The notes: generated from the letters alone by a model not told the origin. 43,458 bases of DNA from Verrucomicrobiota bacterium (GCA_030604905.1 JAUVVA010000020.1:1-43458), one strand, 5' to 3'; shown: positions 1 through 8,672, counted from the stretch's first letter. Numbers and translations are program-made.

Positions 1-1
1 C

Positions 2-424
2 GAGGTGTTTTTCGCCTCCTTCGTCATGATCATGGGCATCACCTCCGCGATCCTGGTGATGCAGTCCGGCCTGCGCTCCCTCGACACCGCGCGCAACACC
101 ACGCTCGCCTCGCAGATCATCCAGAGCGAGATGGAGCGCGTCCGCCTCCTGAGCTGGAGCGCGGTCAACGCCCTGCCCGCCTCGGCCACGATCCAGATCG
201 AGGACATCCTGCCCTCGGATCTGGCCAACATCACCGATCTCCGCTCGCGCTTCACCGTCACTCGCGCCGCGACCGATGTGAGCGGCAAGGCCGGCGACAT
301 GAAGGAGATCACCGTCACCGTCACCTGGCGCGGCATCGACCGCCAGAACCACGTCCGTCGCAGCAGCACCCACTACGCCCGGGAGGGTCTCTATGCCTAC
401 TACTACACCAAAGCCCGTTCGTGA
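2..424 (+). CDS. PilV-like pseudopilin, cassette A (5' partial)
   Basis: This frame is open from base 2, so the gene begins outside the window. The visible N-terminus, E-V-F-F-A-S-F followed by a hydrophobic stretch, matches the part of a type IV prepilin just after the G/FTLVE cleavage site. It would be a minor pilin or pseudopilin anchored in the inner membrane. It aligns along its length with the complete protein at 29615-30166: both have an ASFV-type helix, an A-R-T-L-A-like segment, a Q-S-x-M-E-x-x-R-L-L motif and a C-terminal R-x-G-L-Y/N end. The stop codon lies 32 bases inside the next gene, an overlap also found in the second cassette. The family is clear, but the exact role (pilus or secretion) is not. 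Confidence 0.8.
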   Translation, partial: EVFFASFVMIMGITSAILVMQSGLRSLDTARNTTLASQIIQSEMERVRLLSWSAVNALPASATIQIEDILPSDLANITDLRSRFTVTRAATDVSGKAGDMKEITVTVTWRGIDRQNHVRRSSTHYAREGLYAYYYTKARS

Positions 425-1028
425 GCCTCGCCGCCGTGCCGGACTGCCCGGCGCGCGCCGCCGCGCCTTCACCCTGGTCGAGGTGCTCATCGCCACGACC
501 CTCGGCGGCATCGTGCTCGCGGCCGTCCTCAGCTCCTTCCTCTTTCTCGGCCGCGTGGGCTACTCCGTGCAGAACTACGCCGACATGGAGCGGCAGGCCC
601 GCAACGCGATGGAGACCTTCGCGCTCGACGTCCGCATGGCCTACGACGCCCGCTGGACCGTGGTGAACAACCGGCCCGTGGCGGTCACGGTCGAGGTGGA
701 GCAGGGCGGCTCCCGCGTCCGCTACACCTACGCCTACAACGCCGCCGCGGGCACCTTCACCCGCCAGCGCACCGGCCCCAGCACCGGTCCCGCCGTCGTG
801 CTCATCAGCGGCATCCGGAACAACCCCAACATCGATTTCTTCACCGCCTACAAGATCGACACGGAGAAGATCAACTTCGCCACCACCACGCCGAACGCGG
901 CGAGCAACATGACGAAGCAGATCCAGATCTCCCTCGAGGCGCAGCGCATGCGCAGCACCCTCGCCACCGCCACCAACAAGGTCGTCTCCGCCCGCTTCGT
1001 GTTGCGCAACAAGCGCGTCACCACCTGA
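393..1028 (+). CDS. PilW-like prepilin, cassette A
   Basis: This 211-residue protein has a basic leader of about 25 residues, then R-A-F-T-L-V-E-V-L-I and a hydrophobic helix, the standard prepilin peptidase cleavage and methylation signal. The rest is a soluble pilin-like head. The first ATG overlaps the upstream gene by 32 bases, which suggests translational coupling. It is paralogous to the gene at 28954-29640: both share the helix with A-x-L-S-S-F-L-F-L and a C-terminal V-V/L-S-A-R-F-V/I-L-R-N-K motif. It is probably a minor pilin processed by PilD and assembled with its two neighbours. The class is certain, but whether the cassette builds a pilus or a secretion pseudopilus cannot be read here. 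Confidence 0.85.
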   Translation: MPTTTPKPVREPRRRAGLPGARRRAFTLVEVLIATTLGGIVLAAVLSSFLFLGRVGYSVQNYADMERQARNAMETFALDVRMAYDARWTVVNNRPVAVTVEVEQGGSRVRYTYAYNAAAGTFTRQRTGPSTGPAVVLISGIRNNPNIDFFTAYKIDTEKINFATTTPNAASNMTKQIQISLEAQRMRSTLATATNKVVSARFVLRNKRVTT

Positions 1029-1078
1029 GGCGCTCCGCCTCCCTCCGCCCCCGACCACCCTTCCAGCCCCGCCTCCCC

Positions 1079-2512
1079 ATGCGCTTCTCCTCCCTCCGCT
1101 CCCCGCGCCGCGGCGCCGTCCTCATCGTCGCGCTGCTCTTCGCCGCCGGCATCGCCATCAGCCTCGGCTCCTTCCTCCAGCTCTCGAACAACGCCAGCCA
1201 GCTCTCCTACCGCAGCTTCTGGGCGGGCGCCGCGATGAACGCGGCCGAGAGCGGCCTCGAGCACGGCATGTGGTCGGTGAACCGGCAACTGGCCGGCAAC
1301 GGCACCGCCGCCTGGGCGGGCTGGGGCGGCGGCACCCACGCCCAGCGCACCTTCGATCTCGGCACCCTCTCCGGCGGCGCGCGCTCGGAGGTGAAGGTCT
1401 ACGTGAGTCGCCGCGACCTCGCCGGGGAGCCCTTCATCGTGGCCCGCAGCATCATCACCCCACCCAGGGGACCAGCGACCGAGAAGTGGATCAAGGTCAC
1501 GCTTCGCAAGCGTTCCCGCTTTGAGAACGGCCTCGTGGCCCGGAACGTGATCCGCTTCAGCGGCAACAACGCCACCGTCGACAGCTGGGACTCCGATCCC
1601 GACAACGACCCGTCCACCGCGCCCGTGCCTTACTCCGCCGCCGTCCGCCGCGACAACGGCAGCGTCGGCAGCGTCCTGATCGAAAACCCCTCGATCTTCA
1701 CCAACAACGCCGACATCTGGGGCACCGCCTCCACCGGCGGCGTCGATCCCACCAGCGGCGTGGGCGCCAACGGCTCCATCCTCGGCGCCGACTCCGCCGC
1801 GAAGGACAAGTCCTCCTGGATCAAGATCAACGTCGACCCGGACCGCGTGGCGACCGATTTCACCGCCGACTTCGATGTCGAGCGCACGCCCACCGAGGGC
1901 ACCACCCTTGGCGCCATCTCGCTCTCCAGCAGCACGCAGACTCTCGTCGGCAGCACCAACTTCAATGCTCCGGTCACCTATATGATCCCCCGGATCACGA
2001 TGAGCGGAAACGACAACACCGTCCTCCGCATCACCGGCCACGTCGCCATCGTGCTCACCGAAACCACGGGCGAGACCCTCAGCATGACCGGCCAGTCCAG
2101 CCTCGTCATCGCGGAAGGCGGCAGCCTGAAGCTCTACTCCGCCGGCGACATCCGCATCGCGGGCAACGGCGTCGCAAACCACAATCCCCAGCCCAAGACT
2201 TTCATGGTCTTTGGCACCGCCCAGGATGTGGACAACAACGGAGCCACCACCCACCAGACGATCAACATCGCGGGCAACGGTGATCTCAAGGCCGTGGTCT
2301 ACGCGCCCAACGCCACCACCAACATCAACGGCAACGGCAACGTCATGGGCTCCGTCGTCTCCGGTAACATCAACCTCACCGGCAACGCCGCCTTCCACTA
2401 CGACGAATCGCTCGCCCGCCTCGACACCGGCGAACCCCTCGGCTTGGACAAGTGGAACGAGTTCGTGAGCCTCGCCGACCGCCAGGCCTACGCCTCGATC
2501 ATGAATTTCTGA
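1079..2512 (+). CDS. PilX-like large pseudopilin, cassette A
   Basis: This 477-residue protein opens with a short basic leader and the hydrophobic segment G-A-V-L-I-V-A-L-L-F, then an A-A-x-x-A-A-E-S-G-L-E-H region typical of the PilX N-terminal domain. The long C-terminal part is rich in Asn, Gly, Thr and Ser and has recurring G-N-N/G-N-G turns, suggesting an elongated beta-rich domain. Near the end is F-H-Y-D-E-S-L-A, shared with its paralogue at 27315-28856. It is the last gene of the cassette and is followed directly by a terminator. The start is preceded by a C-rich stretch and not a Shine-Dalgarno sequence. The PilX-like N-terminus is well supported. The function of the large domain, perhaps adhesion or tip display, is inference. 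Confidence 0.78.
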   Translation: MRFSSLRSPRRGAVLIVALLFAAGIAISLGSFLQLSNNASQLSYRSFWAGAAMNAAESGLEHGMWSVNRQLAGNGTAAWAGWGGGTHAQRTFDLGTLSGGARSEVKVYVSRRDLAGEPFIVARSIITPPRGPATEKWIKVTLRKRSRFENGLVARNVIRFSGNNATVDSWDSDPDNDPSTAPVPYSAAVRRDNGSVGSVLIENPSIFTNNADIWGTASTGGVDPTSGVGANGSILGADSAAKDKSSWIKINVDPDRVATDFTADFDVERTPTEGTTLGAISLSSSTQTLVGSTNFNAPVTYMIPRITMSGNDNTVLRITGHVAIVLTETTGETLSMTGQSSLVIAEGGSLKLYSAGDIRIAGNGVANHNPQPKTFMVFGTAQDVDNNGATTHQTINIAGNGDLKAVVYAPNATTNINGNGNVMGSVVSGNINLTGNAAFHYDESLARLDTGEPLGLDKWNEFVSLADRQAYASIMNF

Positions 2513-2513
2513 G

Positions 2514-2555
2514 GCCGGCGCGACGGGCATCAGTCCGGCTCGCCGCCGGCTTTTT
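2514..2555 (+). terminator. Rho-independent terminator after cassette A
   Basis: A 7-bp perfect stem, GCCGGCG at 2514-2520 pairing with CGCCGGC at 2544-2550, is followed at once by five T residues. It begins one base after the stop codon of the PilX-like gene. The 23-base loop is long and contains further GC-rich pairing. Confidence 0.7.
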
Positions 2556-2805
2556 GCCGAATTCGCTGTATCCACCGATTGGCTACAGCTGTTCGCGCCC
2601 GCGTCGTGATCGCCCTCGACAAGCCTCGGCAAAAACCTCCGACGTAATCCTGCGTAGCCGGCCCGTTCAGGCCTAGTAGCCGAAGTTTTACTCCCTCGTA
2701 GAAGCCTCCCTTTCCAGAATTCCCGGCGATGCCGATTCTAGGCCAAGCCCGACCTAGCCCACCTGCGCGCTAGGCTTTGGTAAAGCCCCCGGTAAAAATC
2801 TCGTT
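2556..2805 (+). promoter_or_regulatory. Upstream region of the PEP-CTERM gene
   Basis: This 250-base stretch has no credible gene. It is less GC-rich than its surroundings and contains a cluster of related hexamers: GCCTAG at 2671, CTAGGC at 2738, CCTAGC at 2753 and CTAGGC at 2770. There is also a GTAGCCG direct repeat near 2654 and 2677, and GGTAAA twice just before the start codon. This could be a promoter and operator region for the PEP-CTERM gene. I did not find a convincing sigma-70 or sigma-54 promoter. Confidence 0.35.
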
Positions 2806-3735
2806 ATGACGTTCGCTTCGTGGATCCGTTTGCCTGCCTCGGCTTTAGCTTTTGGAGCTATTGCCCTGAGCGCGAACGCGCAGATCACCACAAATCTTAC
2901 CGATCCGACCAGAACTTGGAATGCGGCAACGAACAGCTACGTCTATAACACGTGGAAGCCAATCTTAGGCGTTCCGGGTGCCGGCCAGACCGGACCGGAT
3001 GGCTACCTCTATGATCCGGTGGCAGATCATCAAACGGGTCTTTCCCAAGGAGACTTCGTCTCGTCCCCGGGCAACCCTGGTTTTTTCATTCAGACTTTCA
3101 CGATCGGAAGCACCGACTACCTCGCCTTCCGAATCGTGATGGACAATCTCCCGAGCAACTCGAATCTAAATATTCGCCTCGGCTTGGATGCGGATATCAA
3201 CGGTTCCATCGACCTCTTCTTTGGTCCCACGTTTTCCGGAGCCACGTTTACCGGCATCAGCTTTGTCGCTCCCGGCACGGGGCTGAATATCTCGCCCAGC
3301 ACGACCTCGGTGAACCCGACCCCGGTCCTGACGATTGCTCCAGCCAACGCGTTCTTTCACTCTGCCTCGGTAAACCAAACGAATTATCCAGGCTGGGTTA
3401 CGCAAAACACCTCGGCCGACGGCATGCTTAGCTTTGCCGTGCCGATCGCGAATATCAACAGCGCCTTGGCCGCGGTGGGCTCCTCCGCCACCGTCACCTC
3501 CACCTCTTTGCTGCGCTGGGTCGCCTTCACTGCGAATCAGCAAAACAGCATCAACCAAGACGTTTACGGCCTGGGCAACACCAAGGATAAGATTGTTGCG
3601 GACACGATTTACGCCTCCTTTAGCCAAATCATGAACCCCCAGGGTCAGCCCATCCCCGAGCCCGGCGCCTACGGCGTGCTGCTCGGTTTTGGCTTGAGCG
3701 GCCTGTTCCTGCTGCGCCGCCGCCGCCGCGCCTGA
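2806..3735 (+). CDS. PEP-CTERM sorting domain protein
   Basis: This 309-residue exported protein has an N-terminal signal peptide ending at A-N-A-Q near residue 26. Its C-terminus is a textbook PEP-CTERM signal: P-E-P, a hydrophobic helix of about 15 residues, then a run of five arginines. Such proteins are processed by an exosortase (EpsH/XrtA family), and many are tied to extracellular polysaccharide. The middle part resembles no enzyme I recognise and looks beta-rich, with many Asn, Thr and Ser residues. Base composition is clearly lower in GC than flanking genes, which may mean recent transfer or a relaxed codon pattern. No exosortase gene is in the window. Confidence 0.88.
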   Translation: MTFASWIRLPASALAFGAIALSANAQITTNLTDPTRTWNAATNSYVYNTWKPILGVPGAGQTGPDGYLYDPVADHQTGLSQGDFVSSPGNPGFFIQTFTIGSTDYLAFRIVMDNLPSNSNLNIRLGLDADINGSIDLFFGPTFSGATFTGISFVAPGTGLNISPSTTSVNPTPVLTIAPANAFFHSASVNQTNYPGWVTQNTSADGMLSFAVPIANINSALAAVGSSATVTSTSLLRWVAFTANQQNSINQDVYGLGNTKDKIVADTIYASFSQIMNPQGQPIPEPGAYGVLLGFGLSGLFLLRRRRRA

Positions 3736-3805
3736 GCCTTCGTCGCTCCGCGTCCTCGCGCCCGATATCAGGCTCGACGCCGCGTCTGCCCTTCGCCCGC
3801 CGACC

Positions 3806-5263
3806 ATGCCCCACGATTGGCTGCGTTTCGCCCCGGAGCTGGTTCGCCTCAATCTGGCCAAGGCTCGCCATGCCCGTCGCCTGCGCGCCCGCGCCCGCGC
3901 CGGCGTGCCGGGCGCGAAGGTCTCGGCCGCGCCCGCCCCCTGCCAGTCCGCCTCGGATTCCGGTCGGGCGCACGAGACACGCTGCGAGGCCTGCCTGTCC
4001 TTTGATCGCGCCACGCGCTACCGGCGCGTTTGCCCCGCGCTCCGTCTTCGCGCCGACGGCGCCTTTTGCTCGCTCGACTCCGCCGAGGTTCGCCCCGCCT
4101 GGGGTCGCGTGGTCGCCGCGTTCGCGCTGCCTCCGCTCGCGCTTTTCCTCTGCTTGACGCTCGGCGCCTGGGGCGTCCTGCGCTTTGGCACGGGCTTGGA
4201 GCGGCTTTCCCCGCTGGATGTGCTTTGGCCTCCTCGCTGGTCGGTCATCGCCGAGCAGCGGCGCGCCCATTTCCACGAGCTTGCGCTGCGGGCCATCGCC
4301 GCGGGCGACCCGGCGCGGGCGAACGTGGCGCTGCTTTCGGCCGCGCAGATCGGGGTCGGCGATCCGGCGCAAAACCAAGTCCTGGCCCGTCTCGCCACGC
4401 TGGGCGGCTACCATAGCCTCGCCGACGAGATTCACGCCCGCACCCTCGCCGCGCACCCGGCGCGCGCGGCCGAGCTCGCCTTGGCCTGGCACGATGATCT
4501 CCTCCTGGCCGAACGTCCCCGCCAGCTCGCCCGCCTCGCGCTGGCCCAGCTCGGCCGCGCCGATGCGCCACGCGAATTCTGGCTCCGCGCTTTTTTTGAG
4601 AGCATCCGCCATCCGGGAGTCTCCGCCGAGTTGCTGGCGAGCGAGGCGGCCGCCACGCCGCCCCACTCTGGCTTGCTCCACGCGCTGCGCGCCCGCGCCG
4701 CGCTCGACCGCCGGGAGCGGGTGGCCGCGAGCGATGAACTCCTCGCGTTCGAGGGCTTGTTGCCCGGACAAGCCGCGCGCCGCTTTCTCGCGTTTTCCTG
4801 GCGCGACGCGGGCGACGCGCGTCGCGCCCGAGAAGCGGCCCTTTCCACCGCGCACCCTGCGCCGCAGGGCGAGAAGGCGCTGATTCTCCACGCGCTCTTC
4901 CACAATCCGGCGCGACCTGAGCCGGCCCGGGACGTTCTCCGGCCGCTTTTTTCCGGACCCGCGCTGGACGCGATGATCCTGGCCGCCTTGGTGCGCGATC
5001 CCGACCCCGTGCTCCTGCGCGAGTATGCCGGGAGCCTGGCGGAGTGGGCCTCACTCCCCGATGAAACCGTGGCCGGGCTCTGGCTCGCGGCGCGCCGCGC
5101 CGGCGACGTCGAGCTGGCGGAGCAGGCGGGCGTCCGGCTGGCACTGCCGGCGGACTTGCTCGCCGCCTCGCCCGCTCCCGCCGGGCGGAATCAACTGAGG
5201 CCCGCGCTCGGTCTCCTGCGCCTCGACCGCGAGCTTCTCTTTGCCCTCACGGATCCGCGCTGA
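3806..5263 (+). CDS. Membrane protein with Cys motif and helical repeats, unknown function
   Basis: This 485-residue protein is not recognised. Residues 60-88 carry four cysteines (C60, C63, C76, C88) arranged as C-x2-C followed by two spaced Cys, which may be a zinc ribbon or a metal site. A single membrane helix lies at about 102-125. The rest is Ala/Leu/Arg-rich alpha-helical sequence with the spacing of degenerate TPR-like repeats. It probably works as a membrane-anchored scaffold, but that is inference from architecture. It lies 70 bases after the PEP-CTERM gene on the same strand and is convergent with the next gene. There is no Shine-Dalgarno sequence at the ATG. Confidence 0.7.
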   Translation: MPHDWLRFAPELVRLNLAKARHARRLRARARAGVPGAKVSAAPAPCQSASDSGRAHETRCEACLSFDRATRYRRVCPALRLRADGAFCSLDSAEVRPAWGRVVAAFALPPLALFLCLTLGAWGVLRFGTGLERLSPLDVLWPPRWSVIAEQRRAHFHELALRAIAAGDPARANVALLSAAQIGVGDPAQNQVLARLATLGGYHSLADEIHARTLAAHPARAAELALAWHDDLLLAERPRQLARLALAQLGRADAPREFWLRAFFESIRHPGVSAELLASEAAATPPHSGLLHALRARAALDRRERVAASDELLAFEGLLPGQAARRFLAFSWRDAGDARRAREAALSTAHPAPQGEKALILHALFHNPARPEPARDVLRPLFSGPALDAMILAALVRDPDPVLLREYAGSLAEWASLPDETVAGLWLAARRAGDVELAEQAGVRLALPADLLAASPAPAGRNQLRPALGLLRLDRELLFALTDPR

Positions 5264-5314
5264 ATGGCGCGTCGTCACGGCGGTGGCATGGACGTCCCGC
5301 CCATCTTCCGAATC

Positions 5315-5338
5315 CGCGGGCGGAACGGAACGCCCGCG
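5315..5338. other. Hairpin between convergent genes
   Basis: A perfect 8-bp inverted repeat, CGCGGGCG at 5315-5322 and CGCCCGCG at 5331-5338, lies in the 108-base gap between two convergent genes. It could stop transcription from both sides, but it has no T tract on either strand. Confidence 0.35.
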
Positions 5339-5371
5339 TCGCGGCGATTCCCCAAGCGCTCAGCCGGGCAC

Positions 5372-6028
5372 TCACCCGGCGGCGGGTTTTTCGTCGGAGC
5401 CGTCTCCGGCGGGCTTGGCCTCGGCGGCGGGGCTCTCCACTCCCGCGCGGGCGGCCATGCGGCGCTCGGCCTCGAGGATGATCGCCTCGCAGCCTAGGAA
5501 CTTATGGTCGTCGAGCGTGAGGCGCTTTCGTTTGCCGCCCTCTTCGTAGATCGCGTAGGCGATGCCTTTGCTCGCCCACTTGCGGCGGTCCATCTCGACG
5601 ATGGAGTCCAGATGCACGCGCTCGCCCGAGGCGCCGATCACGATGTCACCCTCGGCGCGCACGCTGCGCTTGTGGTTCCACACCACCCAGGCTCCGAAGA
5701 TCGCGGCGCCGACGAGCATGATCCAGCCGGTCCAGCGCTGGCCCGCGAGATCGCCCGCGGTGCGCTCCTTCGGCACCTTGAGCGGGAGATCGTTCTCCTC
5801 GGCGTGGCGCTCCCACATGCGGGTGAGCAGCGGGTCCTTCATATCCTTGGCGCGGCCGGCGGCGATGGCCTCCTCCGCCATTTCTTGGTAAACCCGATAT
5901 CGTTCACCCTCGGCCGGCCACATGATGTAGCCGTCGGTCAAAAACCAGAGCGCGGAGCCAAAAATCATGGCGAACATGAACAGCATCCGACGGCGCCATT
6001 CCTTGGAGATGCGGGCGTGAACTTGCAT
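5372..6028 (-). CDS. Two-helix membrane protein, unknown function
   Basis: This 218-residue protein has a hydrophobic segment near residues 15-35 and a second at about 100-117. Between them is a charged loop of some 65 residues, and the soluble C-terminal domain ends in an Ala/Pro-rich acidic tail. The C-terminal part contains short beta-strand-like segments (G-D-I-V-I-G, R-V-H-L-D-S-I) and a L-T-L-D-D-H-K-F motif. I recognise no family. It lies 90 bases downstream of coaB on the same strand and could be read through from the panB-coaC-coaB operon, but there is no overlap to prove it. Confidence 0.7.
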   Translation of the reverse strand: MQVHARISKEWRRRMLFMFAMIFGSALWFLTDGYIMWPAEGERYRVYQEMAEEAIAAGRAKDMKDPLLTRMWERHAEENDLPLKVPKERTAGDLAGQRWTGWIMLVGAAIFGAWVVWNHKRSVRAEGDIVIGASGERVHLDSIVEMDRRKWASKGIAYAIYEEGGKRKRLTLDDHKFLGCEAIILEAERRMAARAGVESPAAEAKPAGDGSDEKPAAG

Positions 6029-6118
6029 GAAGAAACAGTGAAACCGGACCGGGCCGAAAAAACAACCCTCGCGCGGCCGCGCTCGCCGGGCGGCGGCCCG
6101 CGCTCCCCCGCGGCGGCG

Positions 6119-6763
6119 TCAACCCTCGCGCACCCAGCCCTCGATCCAGGCGCAGAGGGCGGGCACCCCGACGGCGTGGGCGGCCGCGGCGCTGTCGCCG
6201 GCCTTGTAGACGCGAAAGGTGCGGCCGGCGCCCGCGGAGCCGAGCTCGTCCATGTCGTTGTGCACCACGGCGTCGACTCCGCCGGACGCGAACAGCTTGC
6301 CGACGGCGGCGGCGCGGGCCGGTCCGTCGGCCCCCGCGGTGAGCTTGAAGCCGAGCACGCGCAGCGGCGCGGGAGACCAGGACTTCAGACGCGGGAGCAG
6401 CTTGGGCGTGGGCACGAGGCGCAGCACGAGTTCCTCGGAGTAGGAGCCGAGCTTGCCCGGGTGCACCGTCTCGGGCCGGTAGTCGGCGACGGCCGCGGCG
6501 TGGATGACGACATCGAAGCCACCCTGACAAAGCGTGTTCTCGAGGCGTGCGCCGAGCTGGTCGGTGGAGCCAAAGACGCCGCAGGTCACGCCGGGCGCAT
6601 CGGCTCCTTGCGAGCTCTCGCCGTGGAGCAGCGTGACCTCGTGGCCCGCGGCCGCGAGGTGGCGGGCGATGGCCGCGCCGGTGGCGCCGCTGCTGATGTT
6701 GGAGAGATAGCGGACGGCGTCGATCGGCTCGCGGGTGGCGCCGGCGGTGACGAGGACTTTCAT
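6119..6763 (-). CDS. coaB: Phosphopantothenate--cysteine ligase (CoaB), stand-alone
   Basis: This 214-residue protein corresponds to the CoaB half of the usual CoaBC fusion. It joins 4'-phosphopantothenate to cysteine in coenzyme A synthesis. Family motifs are clear: G-A-T-R-E-P-I-D-x-V-R-Y at residues 8-19, then S-N-I-S-S-G, A-A-A-V-A-D-Y-R-P, and the K-L-x-S...L-V-P-T-P-K segment that carries the nucleotide-handling lysine. CoaB and CoaC are normally one polypeptide in bacteria; here they are separate genes 58 bases apart in the order coaC-coaB. Together with panB upstream they form a CoA precursor operon. Confidence 0.93.
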   Translation of the reverse strand: MKVLVTAGATREPIDAVRYLSNISSGATGAAIARHLAAAGHEVTLLHGESSQGADAPGVTCGVFGSTDQLGARLENTLCQGGFDVVIHAAAVADYRPETVHPGKLGSYSEELVLRLVPTPKLLPRLKSWSPAPLRVLGFKLTAGADGPARAAAVGKLFASGGVDAVVHNDMDELGSAGAGRTFRVYKAGDSAAAAHAVGVPALCAWIEGWVREG

Positions 6764-6821
6764 GCGTTGGGCTGCGGGCGGAGGGGGAGCGGCGGAGTCG
6801 CGGAGGCGGCGGGCGCGCGGT

Positions 6822-7370
6822 TCAGGCGATCTTGGGGCCGAGCTGGGCGAGCACGTGGAGCACGAGGTCCTCCGGCTCGAGGAGGCGGCCGGCGCCGGTC
6901 TCGCCGCAAGCCTGCGGGCCCTCGCCGGTGGGCAGCACGCGCACGCCCATGGCGGACAGTTTGCGCAGGTTTTCCTGCGTCGCGGGGTGGGCGAGCATGG
7001 CGTGGTTCATCGCCGGGGCCACCCACCAGGGTTTGTGTTTCAATTCCCAGGCGAGGAAGAGGGAGCCGAGCAGGTCGTCGGCGAGGCCGTTGGCGAAACG
7101 GGCGAGCGTGTGCGCGGTCGCGGGGCAGACGAGCGCGAGGTCTGCCCAGCGGGCGAGATCGATGTGCTCCATTGCGCGGCCCGGTTCCCAGAGGTCGGTG
7201 AAGGGCGCGCGGCCGGTGAGGCCTTCCAGCGTGGCGGGGCCGATAAACTTGAGCGCGGAGGGCGTGGCGAGAGTCTGCACCTCCACGCCGGCCTGCACGA
7301 GGCGCGAGATGGCATGGCAGGCCTTGTAGCAGGCGATGGAGCCGGTGAGCGCGAAGAGCAGGCGAGGCAT
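6822..7370 (-). CDS. coaC: Phosphopantothenoylcysteine decarboxylase (CoaC), stand-alone
   Basis: This 182-residue flavoprotein of the HFCD family decarboxylates 4'-phosphopantothenoylcysteine in coenzyme A synthesis. It has the FMN-binding start L-L-F-A-L-T-G-S-I-A-C-Y-K, the His of H-I-D-L-A-R-W-A-D, the P-A-M-N-H-A-M substrate motif and the A-C-G-E-T-G-A-G-R-L loop with the catalytic Cys. The length fits the decarboxylase domain alone, so this is a complete single-domain enzyme and not a truncated fusion. It sits between panB (54 bases upstream) and coaB, all on the minus strand. Confidence 0.94.
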   Translation of the reverse strand: MPRLLFALTGSIACYKACHAISRLVQAGVEVQTLATPSALKFIGPATLEGLTGRAPFTDLWEPGRAMEHIDLARWADLALVCPATAHTLARFANGLADDLLGSLFLAWELKHKPWWVAPAMNHAMLAHPATQENLRKLSAMGVRVLPTGEGPQACGETGAGRLLEPEDLVLHVLAQLGPKIA

Positions 7371-7424
7371 GGGTGAAAGGGGCGGAGGCGGCGATGGCGG
7401 GAGACGCGACGGCGGGTGGCGCAG

Positions 7425-8237
7425 TTACTCCTTGGCGCCACCGTAGCTCTCGCGAGCGGAGGGAAACTCGCGGGCGGCGACGGCGGCGTGGAAGGCGGCG
7501 AGGGCCTCGCGCGCGGCCTGACCGGCCTCGGCGAAGCGGCGCACAAAGCGCGGGGCCGGGCCCGGGCTGAGGCCGAGCAGATCCGTCATCACAAGGACTT
7601 GGCCGTCGCAGCCCTCGCCGGCGCCGATCCCGATGGTGGGCACCGCGAGCTTCGCGCTGATCTCGCGTGCGAGGGGGGCGGGCACGCATTCGAGCACGAG
7701 GCCGAAGACGCCCGCCGCCTCGAGGGCGCGGGCTTGGCGGAGGAGCTCGGCGGCGGAAGAAGGATCGCGGCCCTGGACCTTGTAGCCGCCGAGGGCGTGC
7801 ACGGTCTGCGGGGTGAGGCCGAGGTGCCCCATCACCGGCACGCCGGACTGGACGAGGTGGGCGATGATGTCCTCGTGGCCGTCGACGCCCTCGATCTTCA
7901 CGGCGTGGGCGCCGGCGCGCAGGAGGAGCGCGGCGACCTCGACCGCGGCGGCGCGGCCCTGGCGAGCGACGAGGAAGGGAAAGTCGCCGACCACGAGCTT
8001 CCGCGAGGCGAAGTCGCCCAGGCCGCGGGCGACCGCGGCCACGTGGCGGGCCATGATCTCGGGCGTGGCGGCGAAGGTGGTGGGCTCGCCATCGATCACG
8101 GTGACGACGGAGTCGCCCACCAGCACGCAATCGACCGGCGACTCGGCGACGAGGCGCGCCTCCCAGTGCGTGTGGGCCGAGATCATGCTGATCGGGGCCT
8201 GGCCCTTGCGCGCGCGGAACTCGAGGACGGACTTCAT
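7425..8237 (-). CDS. panB: 3-methyl-2-oxobutanoate hydroxymethyltransferase (PanB)
   Basis: PanB makes ketopantoate from 2-oxoisovalerate and methylene-tetrahydrofolate, the first committed step toward pantothenate. The 270-residue product starts at the internal ATG at 8237, which gives the normal N-terminus; the frame is open 15 codons further upstream. Metal and substrate motifs are present: V-L-V-G-D-S, V-V-G-D-F-P-F, A-V-K-I-E-G, and the I-G-I-G-A-G-E-G-C-D-G-Q-V-L-V signature. The usual T-A-Y-D near the N-terminus is replaced by S-A-H-T-H. It is the first gene of a probable panB-coaC-coaB operon. Confidence 0.94.
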   Translation of the reverse strand: MKSVLEFRARKGQAPISMISAHTHWEARLVAESPVDCVLVGDSVVTVIDGEPTTFAATPEIMARHVAAVARGLGDFASRKLVVGDFPFLVARQGRAAAVEVAALLLRAGAHAVKIEGVDGHEDIIAHLVQSGVPVMGHLGLTPQTVHALGGYKVQGRDPSSAAELLRQARALEAAGVFGLVLECVPAPLAREISAKLAVPTIGIGAGEGCDGQVLVMTDLLGLSPGPAPRFVRRFAEAGQAAREALAAFHAAVAAREFPSARESYGGAKE

Positions 8238-8369
8238 GGCGGGAAGACAGGGGTCATACGCGCGCGGGGCGCGGGACGCCAACCTGGTTTTTCACGTTTG
8301 GCGCACAGGTGGTTCCCCGGGGGCCTCTGGACAAGCGGCCCGAGAGTCCCATACTGGAACTCCTCCGTC

Positions 8370-8672
8370 ATGCTCTCCATCGCCACCAAGCTTACCGTCT
8401 GGGAGAAGGTCCAAGCCGTTCCGCTGTCCAGTTGGCTGAGCCTGCTCGTGGCGGTCGTGGTGATTGTCGTGCTGGTGCGGGTGTGGAAGGGCCTGCGCGA
8501 ATTCAACGAGTTCGCGCCGTGGATCGTATTGTTGCTGGTCGGTGGTTCGGTTGTGATCTACTGGACCTACGAACGCACGGAGCCGAAGATCCTGTCGCCG
8601 ATTTTCGATGTGCTGGCGCAATACCTGCCCTCGAAGATCGAATACAAGGACGCCGCCGGGACCCCGCGCTGA
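8370..8672 (+). CDS. Small two-helix membrane protein upstream of pilC
   Basis: This 100-residue protein has two hydrophobic helices, roughly residues 22-38 and 50-65, separated by a charged turn (W-K-G-L-R-E-F-N-E-F). Its C-terminal tail is soluble. I do not recognise a family. The ATG at 8370 is the natural start, because everything upstream in this frame lies antisense to panB. It lies 266 bases before pilC on the same strand, so a role in the pilus or secretion assembly is possible but unproven. Confidence 0.65.
   Translation: MLSIATKLTVWEKVQAVPLSSWLSLLVAVVVIVVLVRVWKGLREFNEFAPWIVLLLVGGSVVIYWTYERTEPKILSPIFDVLAQYLPSKIEYKDAAGTPR

Noticed and set aside
848..2632. Long minus-strand reading frame opposite the PilX-like gene
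   Set aside because: It is the antisense shadow of a high-GC gene; its translation is Gly/Asp/Val/Arg-rich with no recognisable domain.
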